The notes beneath the pieces were generated by a model that saw only the letters and a list, made by a program, of their open reading frames with translations, was not told where the DNA came from and searched no databases. Positions 43,913 to 55,700 of a DNA stretch of 64,000 nt are shown here, in pieces. Origin of the DNA: Polychytrium aggregatum (taxonomy: Eukaryota > Chytridiomycota > Chytridiomycetes > Polychytriales); assembly GCF_025602895.1 (NCBI RefSeq), contig NW_026516231.1, forward strand, positions 310,001 through 374,000, in the 5' to 3' direction. Every line of letters starts with the position of its first letter. Positions within the stretch are counted from its first letter, which is position 1. The translations under genes were made by a program, and so were the position numbers.

Positions 43913-46900
43913 CTACTTGGAGTTCTCGCCCTTACCAGCACCACGGTCGCCACGGCCTCCGCCTCGGTTTCCGCGGCCTCCACCTCCACCTCCACGGCCA
44001 AACTTGCCGCCTCGATCACCGCCTCGACCCCGACCGCGACCACCACCACCACCACCACCGCCTCGACCACCGCCGCGACCACCACGCTGCGATCCGCCGC
44101 GACGGGAGCCGCCGCGAGAGTCCCTTCCGCCACGGCGGCCCGATCCGCCCTTGTCCTTCTCCTTGAATCCTCCAGCGGCTCCAAAGGCACATTCATCGTC
44201 GTCGTCGTCCAGGTCGACGCCACGGGCGTTGCAGGGATACAGGAGCTCGAGCGATTTGAGGAAGAGCGGCAAACGCCACAGTTCCTTGAGGCGCACGCTC
44301 ATGAGATCAAAGGCGACGCCGACAGTCTTGGTGGGGTCCTCGTAGACTGGAAGCTGAGGGTATCGCTGCGAAAAATGCGTCAGCAGCACCGTTCGGGCGC
44401 GCATCCGCTGCGCGACAATGATGGCCTCGCCCGTGGTGCAGTGGCGCTTGTCCTTGGCCTCATGCAGAAGATCGTTCTCGAATGTCGCTTCATGGATCAG
44501 CAGATCGGCATCGGCTCCAGCCTTCATGAGCTCGAGGTTGGGGCGGCAGTCTCCAGAATATCTAGAGGCAGACCGCACTCATTAGCGCCAGCACACAAAA
44601 CCCTTGGGATCGACACTGCGGTGGTGATGTGTCGAACCAGTGCGCTCCACAGAATCCGCAGAGGCGACAAACTAGAGGGGCCGCCCCGTTAAGCGCGAAA
44701 GACAGACCAGGAACAGCAGATGAGGTGGGCACAGCAAGCCCAGCGGGCGCCAGGCAATGTAGGCATGCCGCCACTTACACGATCTTCCAGCCATCCATAC
44801 TCTCCATGATGAGCGCGTAGGCGTAGTGACAGTGCTCGACTTTGATTGTGGAGAGATCCTTGAAATTTAAGTTGCTTTTGACACTGGGCCGAGGCAATGC
44901 ACATGGGTCGTGAGCATCGAAGCTACCGATAGCCTGCCGCAGCGACCGTGTCTGGCTCGGATCCACCGCCTGTGTTCCACGATGGGCGATGATCGGGGCA
45001 AAGCTCTATCGGCCTGGGCTCATCCTGGCCGAATGGCGTTGGGTCTTCACTTACATGGCTGTCTTGGTCGCTGAAGCAGCCTCCGGCTCGTTGAGCAGAC
45101 AGGAGTCGCACGGAATGAAGCAGATTGTAGATGGATCCATGCCAATGTCTTCGCATCCGTTGTACTCGTCGAGCCACATCCGATACTGAGGCGGGCCGAT
45201 GATCGTGAGCGGCTGGAGCGGTGTGCCACGAGATTCAAACAACTGGGTTTGGAGCGACAGTATGTTGGCAGGAACAGGTAGGGATAGAGACAGTCAGATA
45301 TAATAAACACTCGGCATTAACGGATGCAGAAGTGCACTGGTGGTGTACTGGAGGAATAGGGCACTCGCAGCAAGGTAAAGCCCACCTCCTTTCGCTTCCT
45401 TAGGATATGAATGGCGCCAAGGTGATGATCGGCATGCATATGCGAAATAAAGACGAGCTTGAGATTGACCAGGAGCTCGTCCAGCTGAGGGCCATTGTTG
45501 TCGGGCGACTGGAACCGTCGATAGAGCTGACCATAGGTTCCTTCGCCTGCATCGAGCAGGATGGCTCCGTATCCGGGAATCCAGATCAAGGTCGAGCTCA
45601 CTGGATTGTCGCCACGTGAGTTGGCCAAGAATCGGCGATTGATCGCGGCGTTTGCCGCGTGAGAAACGAAAGGGTAAGCGATCGAAACCAAGAGCACAAG
45701 AGCCGCAGGAGAATAGGCGTGCCAATCGAGTGCATCTCACCGTTGCGGTATCGTGAGGGAAGCGCGGCCCCGGTTCCAAGTGTGGTGACTTGGACATCAG
45801 CACCCCCGTGTTTTTGGGAAGCTGGGCTCTCGTTTGCATCGGCAGCTTCGAGAATGGCAGCGCGAACCCTCTCTGCTTCCTGGCGATAGGCCGATAGTTT
45901 CTTCCAGCCAAGGGTGACTCGGCCCTCGGGGTCGTTTGGGTCCAAGACGGCCCGTTGTTCGTTAGCGTTCAGTTTGGGTTGGGGCTCCAAATCGTAGATA
46001 AGCATGTGTGCTCCCACGATGGTTTTCTCGGGAACGTCTGTCAGTCACGGGGATGCGAATGTCGCGACCGCAGTTAGACGAGCCTGCTCGATCAGCCTGT
46101 GATCAGCAAGGAGCGGCAACCGAGACTCACCCGAATCCAGGGGCGCAGGCACATTGGTGTAAAAAGGCAGGGTGAATATGCTGGGATCCAGCACGTTCAG
46201 GCGGTACTGGCTCAGGGCACTGCCTTGGAACACGATCGGCTTGGCACAATACTGTGGGCTTATGACGATGTGCTGCTCCGGGGGAAGAGCGAGGAATGAG
46301 ATTGGGGGTGTGAGGTGGCGCAGGAAACAGCCCTCTGCATTCAAAGCATGGGGCGATTGAGCGGCCTGGAAGGGGTGGGTCTGTATGGCCAGACACGCAG
46401 ATCGGCAAATCGACAGGGCAGGTGCTCGTACCTGAGTGTGTTGGCCGAACCGCTTCATCCATTCTTTGTAGCTGGCATTGAGAGCGTTTGGACCAAGCAT
46501 GTGCACGATAACTCTGACGTAGTTCCTGGAAACGCCATCGTAGTGCGGAGCGAAGGCTTCGTTGTGGATCAGGGGCTGAACATACTCGGTCGAGGGACAG
46601 TCCACAATGATGAAGATCTGGATGGCGCATGAGGCCACCGTCGAATGCGGTGTGACGAAAGATGTGTCAGTTACTCTAGCAGCCGTTCACCGATTGTCGG
46701 GTCGGTATTGCATTTTTCAGGATGACCATGGCCTTGAGATACATGACTGCATCTTCCAGCTCCCCCTGACGAGACAAAATAGTGACGTACCGATCCAGGT
46801 TGCTCGGGCCCCATGACTTGGTGCGGCGCGATCTTTCGGCCGTCGGAGAGAGTCAGCGTCTCGCCATTGTACAGCATGCCATACTCTTTGCCGGGCTTGG

Positions 46901-48377
46901 CGCCCAGAGCCTGGGCTTTTTCGGGCGAGAATTTTCCTTTGACGGAGGGGCCCTGGCAAATGTACGTCAGGACGCCAAGGTCCGGCTTGGTAGGAGGAAT
47001 GGGGACGACTCGATCGGCGTTTCGTCGGCCGGCAAGGACGTTTATCTCGGATGCGAGATGTGCGGGCTTTTGTGATGCCGACTTATCGATCTGCAGACCA
47101 CCGACGCCGCTCGATCCCAGAGCCGCGCCCTTTGAGGAGTCTTTTCCTTCTTCGCGATTGACAGGAATCGAGAGCGACTCTCCGTTCAAGAACATGCGCG
47201 AGATGATGTACCGTTTGTGGGCAAGGGCTTCTTCAGGAGTCAGGCTCTGCACATCCTCTTCGGAGTCGAGCGTGGCGGCTTTGCGCTTTCCAGCCACAAC
47301 GTTAATGGGGGTCAGATTGGGGTTGTCGGAATCGCTCTTGACCTTGAACGATACAAAGTTGGGATTGAGATCCGGGGGTGGGTACGACGGTGTCTTGGAA
47401 TCAACCTGAGGGGCGACCACCCCATCCACGGCCCGCTTGGCTCGCTTCACAGGCACGTTAACATCCGCTTCGAGTACGTGCTCGTGGTGGACGGGATAGA
47501 TGGCGACTCTCTGGATGTCCAAGTTCTCGTCCTTGAAGTTGGGCGAGTAGTCGTCCATCTCGTTGGTGCTGACGGCCGAGTCCATTCTACCAGATGCGCC
47601 GTTGAAGGAAAGTGTCAGTCACGGACGATGAGCACCATTTACACAAGCACCAAACAAGGGTGCCGGATGAGAGAAAGGCGGCGTGGGCATCCATTCAAGT
47701 ACAGATACTCGAGTCGGTGCGTCTGTCGATCTAGGCTTTCACAGGCAAGCGGCGGAGAGACGATTGGACCATAGAACTTTGAATAGACCCGGCGCGACGC
47801 CGACAGCCGTTTCACATGCACACTACCGGCGTTACCTGAAAACAAAATGACGGGTCGAAGCCAAAAAGTGGGTCAAGTTCTTCCCGCCATGCAAAGTGAT
47901 GCGCCGGTTTCCTGCATCGGCCAGACTGAGCAGCATTCCTGGATTTGGCGACGACATGCGAATGACGGACTATCCGTTAGCTCGTGCGCTGGTCATCAAA
48001 GTACTGCGAGCATTGTGAGCACTGCGATATGGCCGTCTGCTTGGACGGCATCGATGCCGCATTGCTGGTCAGGCGAGGCAGAGGAGTCGATACGGGATCG
48101 CGGATCCAAGCTCGAGTTACAAGGGGCGGAGGCCATCGGCCAATGCAGCGCCGACAGTGTACGAGAATGCAGTACCCGGAATGCCGCCGCACGAGCTCCA
48201 GCGGATCTTGGTTAGAAAGATGTGCTGCAGCTTCGAGAGCCGGACCTTGTTCTCAATGCAGAAGCGCTGGGTGCCCTCGCCGACATTGAATAGGTACTTT
48301 TGGGTATCGAAGCAGGCGAGCACCGAGGGTGTCGAGTCCCCGGTCTCGGTTCCCAGGATCTGGATGAACGACTTCAT
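43913..48377 (-). CDS. TRZ1: tRNase Z, long form, with RGG-rich C-terminal tail
   Basis: Ten exons close in phase to 960 residues: 48176-48377, 47836-47938, 46791-47586, 46432-46617, 46131-46272, 45741-46037, 45386-45600, 45055-45242, 44779-44883 and 43913-44561. The enzyme is the metallo-beta-lactamase endonuclease that removes tRNA 3' trailers in nucleus and mitochondria. The inactive N-terminal half reads MKSFIQILGTETGDSTPS, YLFNVGEGTQRFC, FLTKI and GGIPGMLLSLADAG. The active C-terminal half has LGTGAALPSRYRNVSSTL, LLDAGEGTYGQL, SHMHADHHLGAIH (metal ligands), YSGDCRPN, LLIHEATFENDL and LLTHFSQRYPQLP. A basic KRAKR in the linker could be a nuclear signal. After an acidic DLDDDDDE come about 80 residues of RGG/GGR repeats, not part of the enzyme fold. 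Confidence 0.96.
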
Positions 48378-49077
48378 ATCTCGCGGCAGATATCGGCGAT
48401 CTGGATCGTGGTGCTGGCCGGTGGCCGCTTGGGTGCTGGTGCTGGCCGACGAGCGGGCGGGCAACAAAAAATGTTCAGGGGCAGCTATGAATTAACTATT
48501 AATATGCCCGCTTTTGTGCCCGGTTCGCCGCCATGGCCTCGAGCCGGCAGGCAGCCTGGGAACCGACGCAGTCCATTCCAGCAGCAGCCATCCCGCAGAG
48601 GTACGAGAGCAGCAGAGACATATGCATATGCAGAGGCAGAGACGGAGGCGGGGGCAGAGGCAGAGGCAGAGGCAGGGACGGAGCCAGGAGCAGACGCCCA
48701 CGGCGGTATATCGGATGCCAGCCGGCTTGCGCTGCGGGCGACACGAGGATGGGTGGCGACAGCATTTCGACCCGAATCGAGAGCTCACCCCCGCTTGACC
48801 TCCTGCCGGATGCAGCACCCACCGACCGAACCGAGCTCATCCTGGACCGTGCCGGCAGTCTCCAATGGCTTTTGTTCTTCTCGAGCGATGGAAAATCCAT
48901 GTACGCATCTCTGGCTGCTCCGGCGGTGCTCGTGCTCGGCGTTGCATACGCTTTGTCTGAACTTGCCCCCCCCCCGAATGGCTGTTGTCTGGCTCGTTGA
49001 TTTCCGGACCGAGCCACGAACCGGGCGCACGACGAGGACATGCGCTGACAGTGGCGTAACTTGGCCGGCAACACCAG
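48378..49077. other. Divergent spacer; unresolved first exon of the CK1 gene
   Basis: Upstream of tRNase Z. It also should contain the CK1 first exon(s). An ATG at 48533 (MASSRQAAWEPTQSIP) with a GTACGA donor at 48602 is a candidate, but I could not connect it in phase to the exon at 49078. A GCAGAGGCAGAG repeat lies at 48629-48679. Confidence 0.4.
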
Positions 49078-50625
49078 GAAAAGATTGGATCAGGTTCCTT
49101 CGGAGAAGTCTTTTCAGCGGAGGATCTCGAGACCGGTGCCGATGTGGCCGTCAAGCGCGAGCTCATCAATCCAAAGCACACGGCATACATCTTCAACGAA
49201 TGTAGCTATCGAACGGCACCATCGACGCTCGCATAGGGCAGGCTCGGTCACTCTGAACTGGTGCTATTCAACGGTCAAGCACCAACCACTTACGCTTTTC
49301 GCTCGTTTCACTCGTCCCAATCGCCAACCACACTCAACCCGTCCCTGGCTTTCGCTACATCCACCCGACTCGCGGATGGTGCTTTCCTCCCGGGGCACTA
49401 GATGAGTGCTACAAGACTCTTGGAGATGCCGACGGCTTCCCGAAGGTCCTTTACTGCGGATCGATCGACCAGTACAATGTCATTGTCATGACGATGCTCG
49501 GTCCCGACTTGCGGTTTCTGCTGAAGCGGTCGCGCTCAGGGACGCTGCCTATCAAGACTGTGTTCTACTGCATTCCAAGGATGATTCAGCGGTTACAGTA
49601 TATCCACTCCCAGGGGATCGTCTTTCGAGACGTGGTGAGTTGCGGTGCGGGTGGGGTATATGCGAGGATGTGGCTGGGGTATATGCGAGGATGTGGCTGG
49701 GGTATCTGTGTCGATGCAGATAGTGCATATATCGACACAGCCCGAACGGCTCCGTAGCAACATCAACACGGCCGCATGCTCGGTGCTGATGCGTAGCTAG
49801 GTGGACTCGGTGTCGAGACAATTGAATATCTCGGTAGCTAGCAGTGGCTCTCGGGTGATGGAGAGCGTCGAGCTGATCGTACTGGCACTTGCTGGCAGCT
49901 GACGAATCGGATGAAACAGACGCAACCACACCGAGCAGCGCGATGCAGGCGGCGGGCGACTGATGCCTATTTCTTGCCATATTTTCTCGCAACAGAAACC
50001 AGACCAGTTCTGCATCGGACGCTCCGGCGAAAACGGCCACATTGGACCAATCATCTACATGATTGACTTTGGTCTTGCAACCCGCTACATGCATGACGGG
50101 CGACACATCCCCGAGCGGAAGCATGCCAAAAATCGGCCAAAGACAGGAACGGCCCGATATGCGTCTGTTAATGTGCATCTTGGATACGACCATACGCGCC
50201 GCGATGATCTGGAAAGCCTGGCCTATGTGGCCGTCGAGCTCGCCAAAGGGTATGCCTCCTCATGGCGAACCATAATGACCTCGGTTCCTGATGATGCTAT
50301 CGCCGCTCGTTCCGGAGCCACGGACATTGTGGTTTCTCTGGAAAGCGCCAGTCACTGACGCCTGGTCTTTCTCGCGCGCAGATCGCTGCCATGGGCTGGA
50401 ATCAATGCGCTGAGCTCGGTGCAAGGATGGAGAAAGGTCGGCAACATCAAGAACGAGGTCCTGATTGCGGATCTCTGCCAGGACCTCCCGGATGCCTTCT
50501 CCCAATTCCTAGAATACGCTAGAAACCTGGGGTTCGACGAGGAGCCCGACTACGGCCGCTTGATGCGGCTATTCACGGACTTTTACGACTCCAACTGGAA
50601 AGACGATGTCCTGTTCTGGGAATAG
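49078..50625 (+). CDS. Casein kinase 1 family protein kinase (5' exon missing from model)
   Basis: Exons 49078-49201, 49402-49634, 49996-50249 and 50382-50625 join in phase and start at the glycine loop [22 protein letters not shown]1 kinases phosphorylate acidic or primed Ser/Thr sites in many pathways. Landmarks: [11 protein letters not shown] (catalytic Lys), [12 protein letters not shown], the hinge [22 protein letters not shown] (catalytic Asp; Phe before RD, where this family often has Tyr or His), [10 protein letters not shown], the family-specific [15 protein letters not shown] replacing the APE motif, [11 protein letters not shown], and the end [10 protein letters not shown]. The kinase domain ends the protein with no long tail ([12 protein letters not shown]). 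The few residues before the glycine loop must lie in an upstream exon I could not place. The intron after 49634 carries a 23-base duplication. Confidence 0.88.
49648..49710. repeat. 23-mer duplication in CK1 intron
   Basis: GGGGTATATGCGAGGATGTG plus GCT occurs twice head to tail with a partial third copy, in the intron 49635-49995. Confidence 0.85.
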
Positions 50626-50763
50626 TCTGCGCACCGGCCGTTTTCATCGGACCGGGTCACTTCAGCGCCCACCCCCATGCCTCTCGCCATTCATGTGCTT
50701 GAGGCGCTCTGTCCTATATCTGATTGCCGCCCATGTCGCAAAGCCTCGTCATTTGTGTTTCCA

Positions 50764-50840
50764 CCACCGCTACCACCACTACCACTCCACTACCACTACC
50801 ACTCCACTACCACTACCACCCCACTACCAATCCACTTCCA
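50764..50840. repeat. CCACTACCA-type repeat
   Basis: Degenerate CCACTACCACTA units, about seven copies, in the 3' flank of the CK1 gene. Confidence 0.8.
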
Positions 50841-50992
50841 CTCCACTGTCATCATCATCATCGCTATCGCGTTTGCTACATCTCATGTGGCCACGCAATG
50901 CCTGTCGTTGCAATCCTCTCCCCCATCTTCCTATCACTCATGTTTGTCCAACGCACCATGTACAGTATTGTCGGCATAGATCACAGCGTCCA

Positions 50993-50998
50993 AATAAA
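50993..50998 (+). terminator. Possible poly(A) hexamer for CK1 gene
   Basis: AATAAA about 370 bases downstream of the stop at 50625. Confidence 0.35.
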
Positions 50999-51503
50999 AT
51001 GAAGTAGTAATGTCTATTTTGAATTCCCCACAACTCCGGCAGCTGCATATCGCTCTACCGTGATACTGAGTCAATCTGCAGGATGTACAACAAGCCTCCA
51101 TCTCTGGCGGAGCTGGGTCGGATTCGGGAAGGAAAGTACCGCAGCGGCCAGAAATGCAGACTCCTCGTCTTCGCCAAGACCCGCATAGCTGAATAGCTCC
51201 ATATACACCACCAAGAGCACAAGCAGCATGATTCGCGAGCAATCGGTACCATCACCATCCGGTGCTTGCTGGAGACTATCGGCCCTCCAAGGGCCAATAG
51301 CTCCAATCAAGCATGAGTCCAGTAGATCGCAGGTCATCAAAACTTTCCGAGAGGTCCGTAATGAACTCCTCTGGTTCGGCTGGAACCCACCTTGCCTCTT
51401 TATCCGCCATCCTGCTCCGGCACACGCCTTAACAGGACCCAAGAGCCAACCGATCCCAGCACCCCACTGATTCCAGCTGGACAGGCGACCTTGGACAGCT
51501 GCG

Positions 51504-54500
51504 ATGAGATGCTTCATCATTCTCGCGGGCTTTGTTGCCTTCATTACTCTTTTCGCCGTTGGGACCAATGCCCATCCTGTATCGTGCAACACGAGCCTCG
51601 CAGCACCCGGCAGCGCAGCGTGTCCGTTTGCAGACGGAGCGGCGGGCATGCGTCTCGCTAAGCGCGACAGCTTCATTGGTATCAGCATCAACACCGGAGT
51701 CTATGCAAACACTGTTGCTCAGGTTCGTACTCCCTCATGCTGGCGAGCTTTGCCATCCAAGCCATGGTCGTGTCCGCTCATTTTGGTGTCGACCCTGGTC
51801 TCGCTGCGTCGCGTCTGCAAGTAGTCGGGTTTTCCCACGCGCCGGGGTGCCTGCTGACAACGACCGCCGCTGGCGCACCAGTCTGCGGAAAATTTTTGCT
51901 TCCTGATCTCAGGATACCACACCATCACCGATTACATGAACGCCTTGAACTCTGGCAACATGGCAAACGTTATCCAGCTTCTCCTGGTATGGACTGCAGC
52001 GGAATAAATGTGGCGTGGAGCCAAGTCGGCCGGGGCGGCTGGGGCGGGAAGCGCTGACACCGCGGCCACTGTAAATCGACTTGTGATCTCCGAGGGCATT
52101 CCACGCGCCTGCATGGTTGAGCCGCAGTAACGTGGACAAAGTTGCGATTCGTGCAGGAAACCTAACTATCGCGTTATGGATTGCGCTCCGTTGCGATACC
52201 AGGGTCCCGCTATTTTTATCGGAATATGCCTGATCTTGCTGATCCTCACGGTTGTTTTGACGAGTTGCGTCGGATGTTGCCGGTGCTGCAACAAATGCGG
52301 TGGTCGCGCTCCACGGTAGGTAATCGGGGGGGGGCTGCCCATGATTTTGCACAGTGTATGAGGGCAAAGCTGATTTCAAGTTTGTGATCCAACCGAAAAA
52401 TAGACGTGGTGGATATCCGTCCAAGAAAATCACCATGTACAACGTATCCGTGAGTGCCGGAGCTGTCCTCATCTTGTAAGTGTCGAGGGATTGTCGACGA
52501 GTCTACTCATGGGGAACCTCACTGAGCCACCCACATGATCCAGGGGCAAATGGCCCGTGTGCTGGTTGCCCTTCATGCAGACAACCTAATGCGAGAGCTA
52601 ATTCCGATGCTATTGCCATGGAAATATACTGGCACATTTCAGGGGACTGTCATTCACTCTCTGGGTGAGCAACACCACGATCGGTCCGGCCTACGGAGAC
52701 TTTGGGTCCGGCTTTGATGGCCTGCTTGGGGCAGTTACCAACCTCATATCGAGCTTGAACACCCAGCTGCAAGCCGTTGGCCCTGGAATCACCGCGGCGC
52801 TTGTGGCGCTCCCGGCCAAAATCCAAACCGTCACCTTGGCCAGTGCAACATACTACAACAATCAACTCTGCACTCCGGCGGTTACGTTGGCGCAAACCAG
52901 TGCTAGCAACTATGCGAGTGCAGTCTCGCAGATGCTGAGCCAAGCGACGAGCGTGAGAGCCCTTGCAACGCAGAACAGCGACACAAACACTGTAAATAGC
53001 ATGAATCAGCTGTTGCAAAACATCCAGGCCATCAACAGCACCAAGGTAACCGTGTGGGGCACAGACGCGGCCAATTTACTCAACCAGCTGCCCTCCACCA
53101 TGTCCAATGGCGTTGTGAGTGCCTCGTCCAGCGTTGGATCCTCGGTATCGATCGACACCAGCTCCGTCAATCTCAACAGTCTCACCAGCATGGTCTCGTA
53201 CCGGGTCCAGCCGTCGATGAACCAATACCAATCCTACTGGCAGTATCGAGACTACGTCACCAAGGCCGAAATCCTGATCGTTGTGGCGCCGATGTTTATG
53301 AGTCTGATCGCCCTTGTGCTCAAACAACGCAAGATACTCGCTCCGTGGGTATTGCCAATCGCTATCGGGGATAGATTTGTCAAGAAGAGAGATAGGGGCG
53401 TTGGGTGAGAAACCGCAAAGCGTGCAGTCTCGCTGCCTTCTGTAGCTAACCCACCTACCCATTCACTTGCGCACCAGTATTCCGTTCATTTGTGCTTTCT
53501 TTGCAGCGCTCTACTGGCTTCAGGCCATTATCTACTTTGTTTTGGGATTCCCGCTCACGGAAGCCTGCCGCGATGTCATGTCGAACTACATCGGCACGAC
53601 ACAGCTGTTTACGTTTTCGGGGCACACTATCCATGTCCTTGGCTCGCAGATTCTTTCGAATTGCCAGGCTGGCCAGTCGCTCGTCAACATGACTCTGGGA
53701 ATCAGCGCCAGCGACTCGCTCGGCGGCATAGTCGGCAATACTGCTCTAGTGAGCGGAAACGCCCAGGCGATCGCCAGCTATGTCGGGGGTCTTTCGGCTG
53801 TCGCCAGCGTCACGACTTCGGTCAACTCGTCCCTCTCGTCGAGTGCGACGAACGTGCAGAATTCCATCAGCGGCGAGCTCTCAAACTCAAACTACATCAG
53901 CCTGACGAGTCCGGTGACATCCATGGATCTGACGGCAGTGATTGCAGCTTCCAGCTCCAGCGCCGTCAAGACCCAGCTGCTTGTGCTTCAGACCTACCAG
54001 ACCAACCTGGCCCAAACTGTCACGGCCCTCACTGCAAGCGCCAGCCAGCTCAACGGCACCATTGCCAAGATGTTTTCGATGGTCTCGACTGAGATGCAGG
54101 GAAATTTCAGCGTCATATTGTCGAACAGTTTGCTCACTGCAACGCTGCCGCTGATCCAAGCCGGCTCATGCAGCTCTGTTGCCGGACAAGTCTCGACCCT
54201 GTTAAACGCCATGTGTTCCGAAGCCAAGGGCGGGGCCAACTCTCTCTGGTTCATATTCTTCCTCCTGGCTCTTGCTCTGGATATCTTCTACATCATCGTG
54301 ATGAAGGCCCGAAAGCGCATAGGGTCTCCGCGACATTCAGTAAAGCCTTCGGCAGACACCAATCCGGACGGGGACGATCTCCATGATACCAAATCGCGGC
54401 CGCAAACCCAGGATAACTTTGGTCCGCCGGGTGGAATGGGTCAAGGCGTGTATGTCAATGTGATTGTGCCTGCCGGTGCCCAGATTGTCACGGGACCTGC

Positions 54501-54582
54501 AGGTGGACCGCAAAACAAGTTTGGCTACACTCCGCAGCCGATTATCCAGGACACCAAAATCGCTACGGCTGAAGAATACTAG
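51504..54582 (+). CDS. Prominin-like pentaspan membrane glycoprotein
   Basis: Exons 51504-51726, 51913-51986, 52203-52315, 52404-52475, 52643-53404 and 53478-54582 join in phase to 782 residues. The layout is that of prominins: signal peptide (MRCFIILAGFVAFITLFAVG), a short outside segment, then span 1 (IFIGICLILLILTVVL, about 100-122). A Cys-rich stretch, CVGCCRCCNKCGG, follows just inside, then span 2 (VSAGAVLILGLSFTLWV). A ~200-residue outside loop full of Ser/Thr/Asn comes next. Spans 3 (ILIVVAPMFMSLIALVL) and 4 (FICAFFAALYWLQAIIYFVL) follow, then a second ~230-residue loop, span 5 (LWFIFFLLALALDIFYIIV) and a ~90-residue tail. Many NxS/T sites sit in the loops. Prominins shape cholesterol-rich membrane protrusions in animals; a similar role in zoosporic cells is only inference. 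Confidence 0.75.
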
Positions 54583-54688
54583 CAGATGATGGCGATTGGC
54601 CAGAATGGAGCCAGAGACGGTGGCGTACTTGAATGTCACTGACTCGATCGATAATTGCATGATGCTGGCTGTCTTTGTGCTTGATGGT

Positions 54689-54801
54689 GTGATTTCTGTT
54701 TCTGTTTCTGTTTCTGTTTCTGTTTCTGTTTCTGTTTCTGTTTCTGTTTCTGTTTCTGTTTCTGTTTCTGTTTCTGTTTCTGTTTCTGTTTCTGTTTCTG
54801 T
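54689..54801. repeat. TTTCTG hexanucleotide microsatellite
   Basis: About 18-19 perfect TTTCTG units, 100 bases beyond the stop codon of the prominin-like gene. Confidence 0.97.
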
Positions 54802-55288
54802 TGCTTGGCTGTTGCTTTTGCGATGGCACTGCTTGCACTTGCCTTTGAAATGACGATGGAATGCTTGTTGGAGCAGGGTCACTCTGCATCTGGGGCTGTT
54901 TGGAGCACGTAACTCGCAATACATCAAGTCCCAGTGCGATGAGATGCCCCACGTCGATGAGAGACACCGCTACCTCCAACAACCCATGAGAGGGGGACAT
55001 GCACCGCTCTAATTGCGGTGCTGTGACCATGACCTGGCCGGTGGCAGTGCGGACGCCTGGTGGCGACGCGTTCTGTGGAATCCAGACACGTGACTCGGAG
55101 CACGGACCGCGTGGCTTGGTTCCGGCCAGCCGGACGCGAGGCAGAGAAAATTGGGGGCAGCGAGCGGAATCTTGGGCCTCTCTCTCACATTCACCTTACG
55201 TCGTCGAAGAGCATCTCCAAGATGGTTAGTAGCGTGCCATGCCTGACGCACCGACGCCAGGCCGCATCGATGCAAGTCCCACATACCA

Positions 55289-55353
55289 AGGATGGATAGA
55301 TGGATGGATGGATGGATGGACGGATGGATGCATCGATGGATGGATGGATGGAT
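55289..55353. repeat. GGAT tetranucleotide array
   Basis: About 14 ATGG units with a few substitutions (GACGG, GCATCG), in the leader or first intron of the eS25 gene. Confidence 0.9.
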
Positions 55354-55700
55354 GCACACTCGAATGGGATGCGCCGACAGGCTGGAGCAAGCTCGGAATT
55401 CACTCGACAACCGACGCCCTGCCGGTGTATGGCACACAGCGCTCAAGACCACCCGCCGCCAGCGGAGGAAGTTGGGGCCATCTGGTCTGCACATCCACTG
55501 GCAGGTCCTGAGCCCCAGACCAGCCAGACCCAGCAGGCGGACAAGCAACCGGGTCGACGGCGGGTCCATTGGACGGCCGAAGGTCCGCCGACGAACCAAG
55601 CCGATGCGCGGATCCTCGATGCGAGATCTGGAATACCAGCCATCTGATTGCCGCTCCAGCGTGTGATGCTCATCTGCTGTTCGTATGAATCACATTTGAC

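Larger units (their letters stand above)
50626..51503. other. Spacer between CK1 kinase and prominin-like gene
   Basis: Begins with a CCACTACCA-type repeat (about 50764-50840) in the kinase 3' flank. A poly(A) hexamer is at 50993. The rest is upstream DNA with no gene seen. Confidence 0.5.
54583..55700. other. Repeat-rich spacer before eS25
   Basis: Holds the GTTTCT hexanucleotide array (54689-54801) and the GGAT array (55289-55353). An ATG directly followed by GTTAGT at 55222 may be a one-codon first exon of the eS25 gene. Confidence 0.5.

Noticed and set aside
48378-48467. Upstream extension of tRNase Z to 48467
   Set aside because: That frame begins with TTG; the ATG at 48377 gives the family's MKSFIQILG start.
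48629-48679. EAEAEAEAG-type acidic repeat protein upstream of the CK1 kinase
   Set aside because: Translation of a GCAGAG repeat; not connected in phase with the kinase exons.
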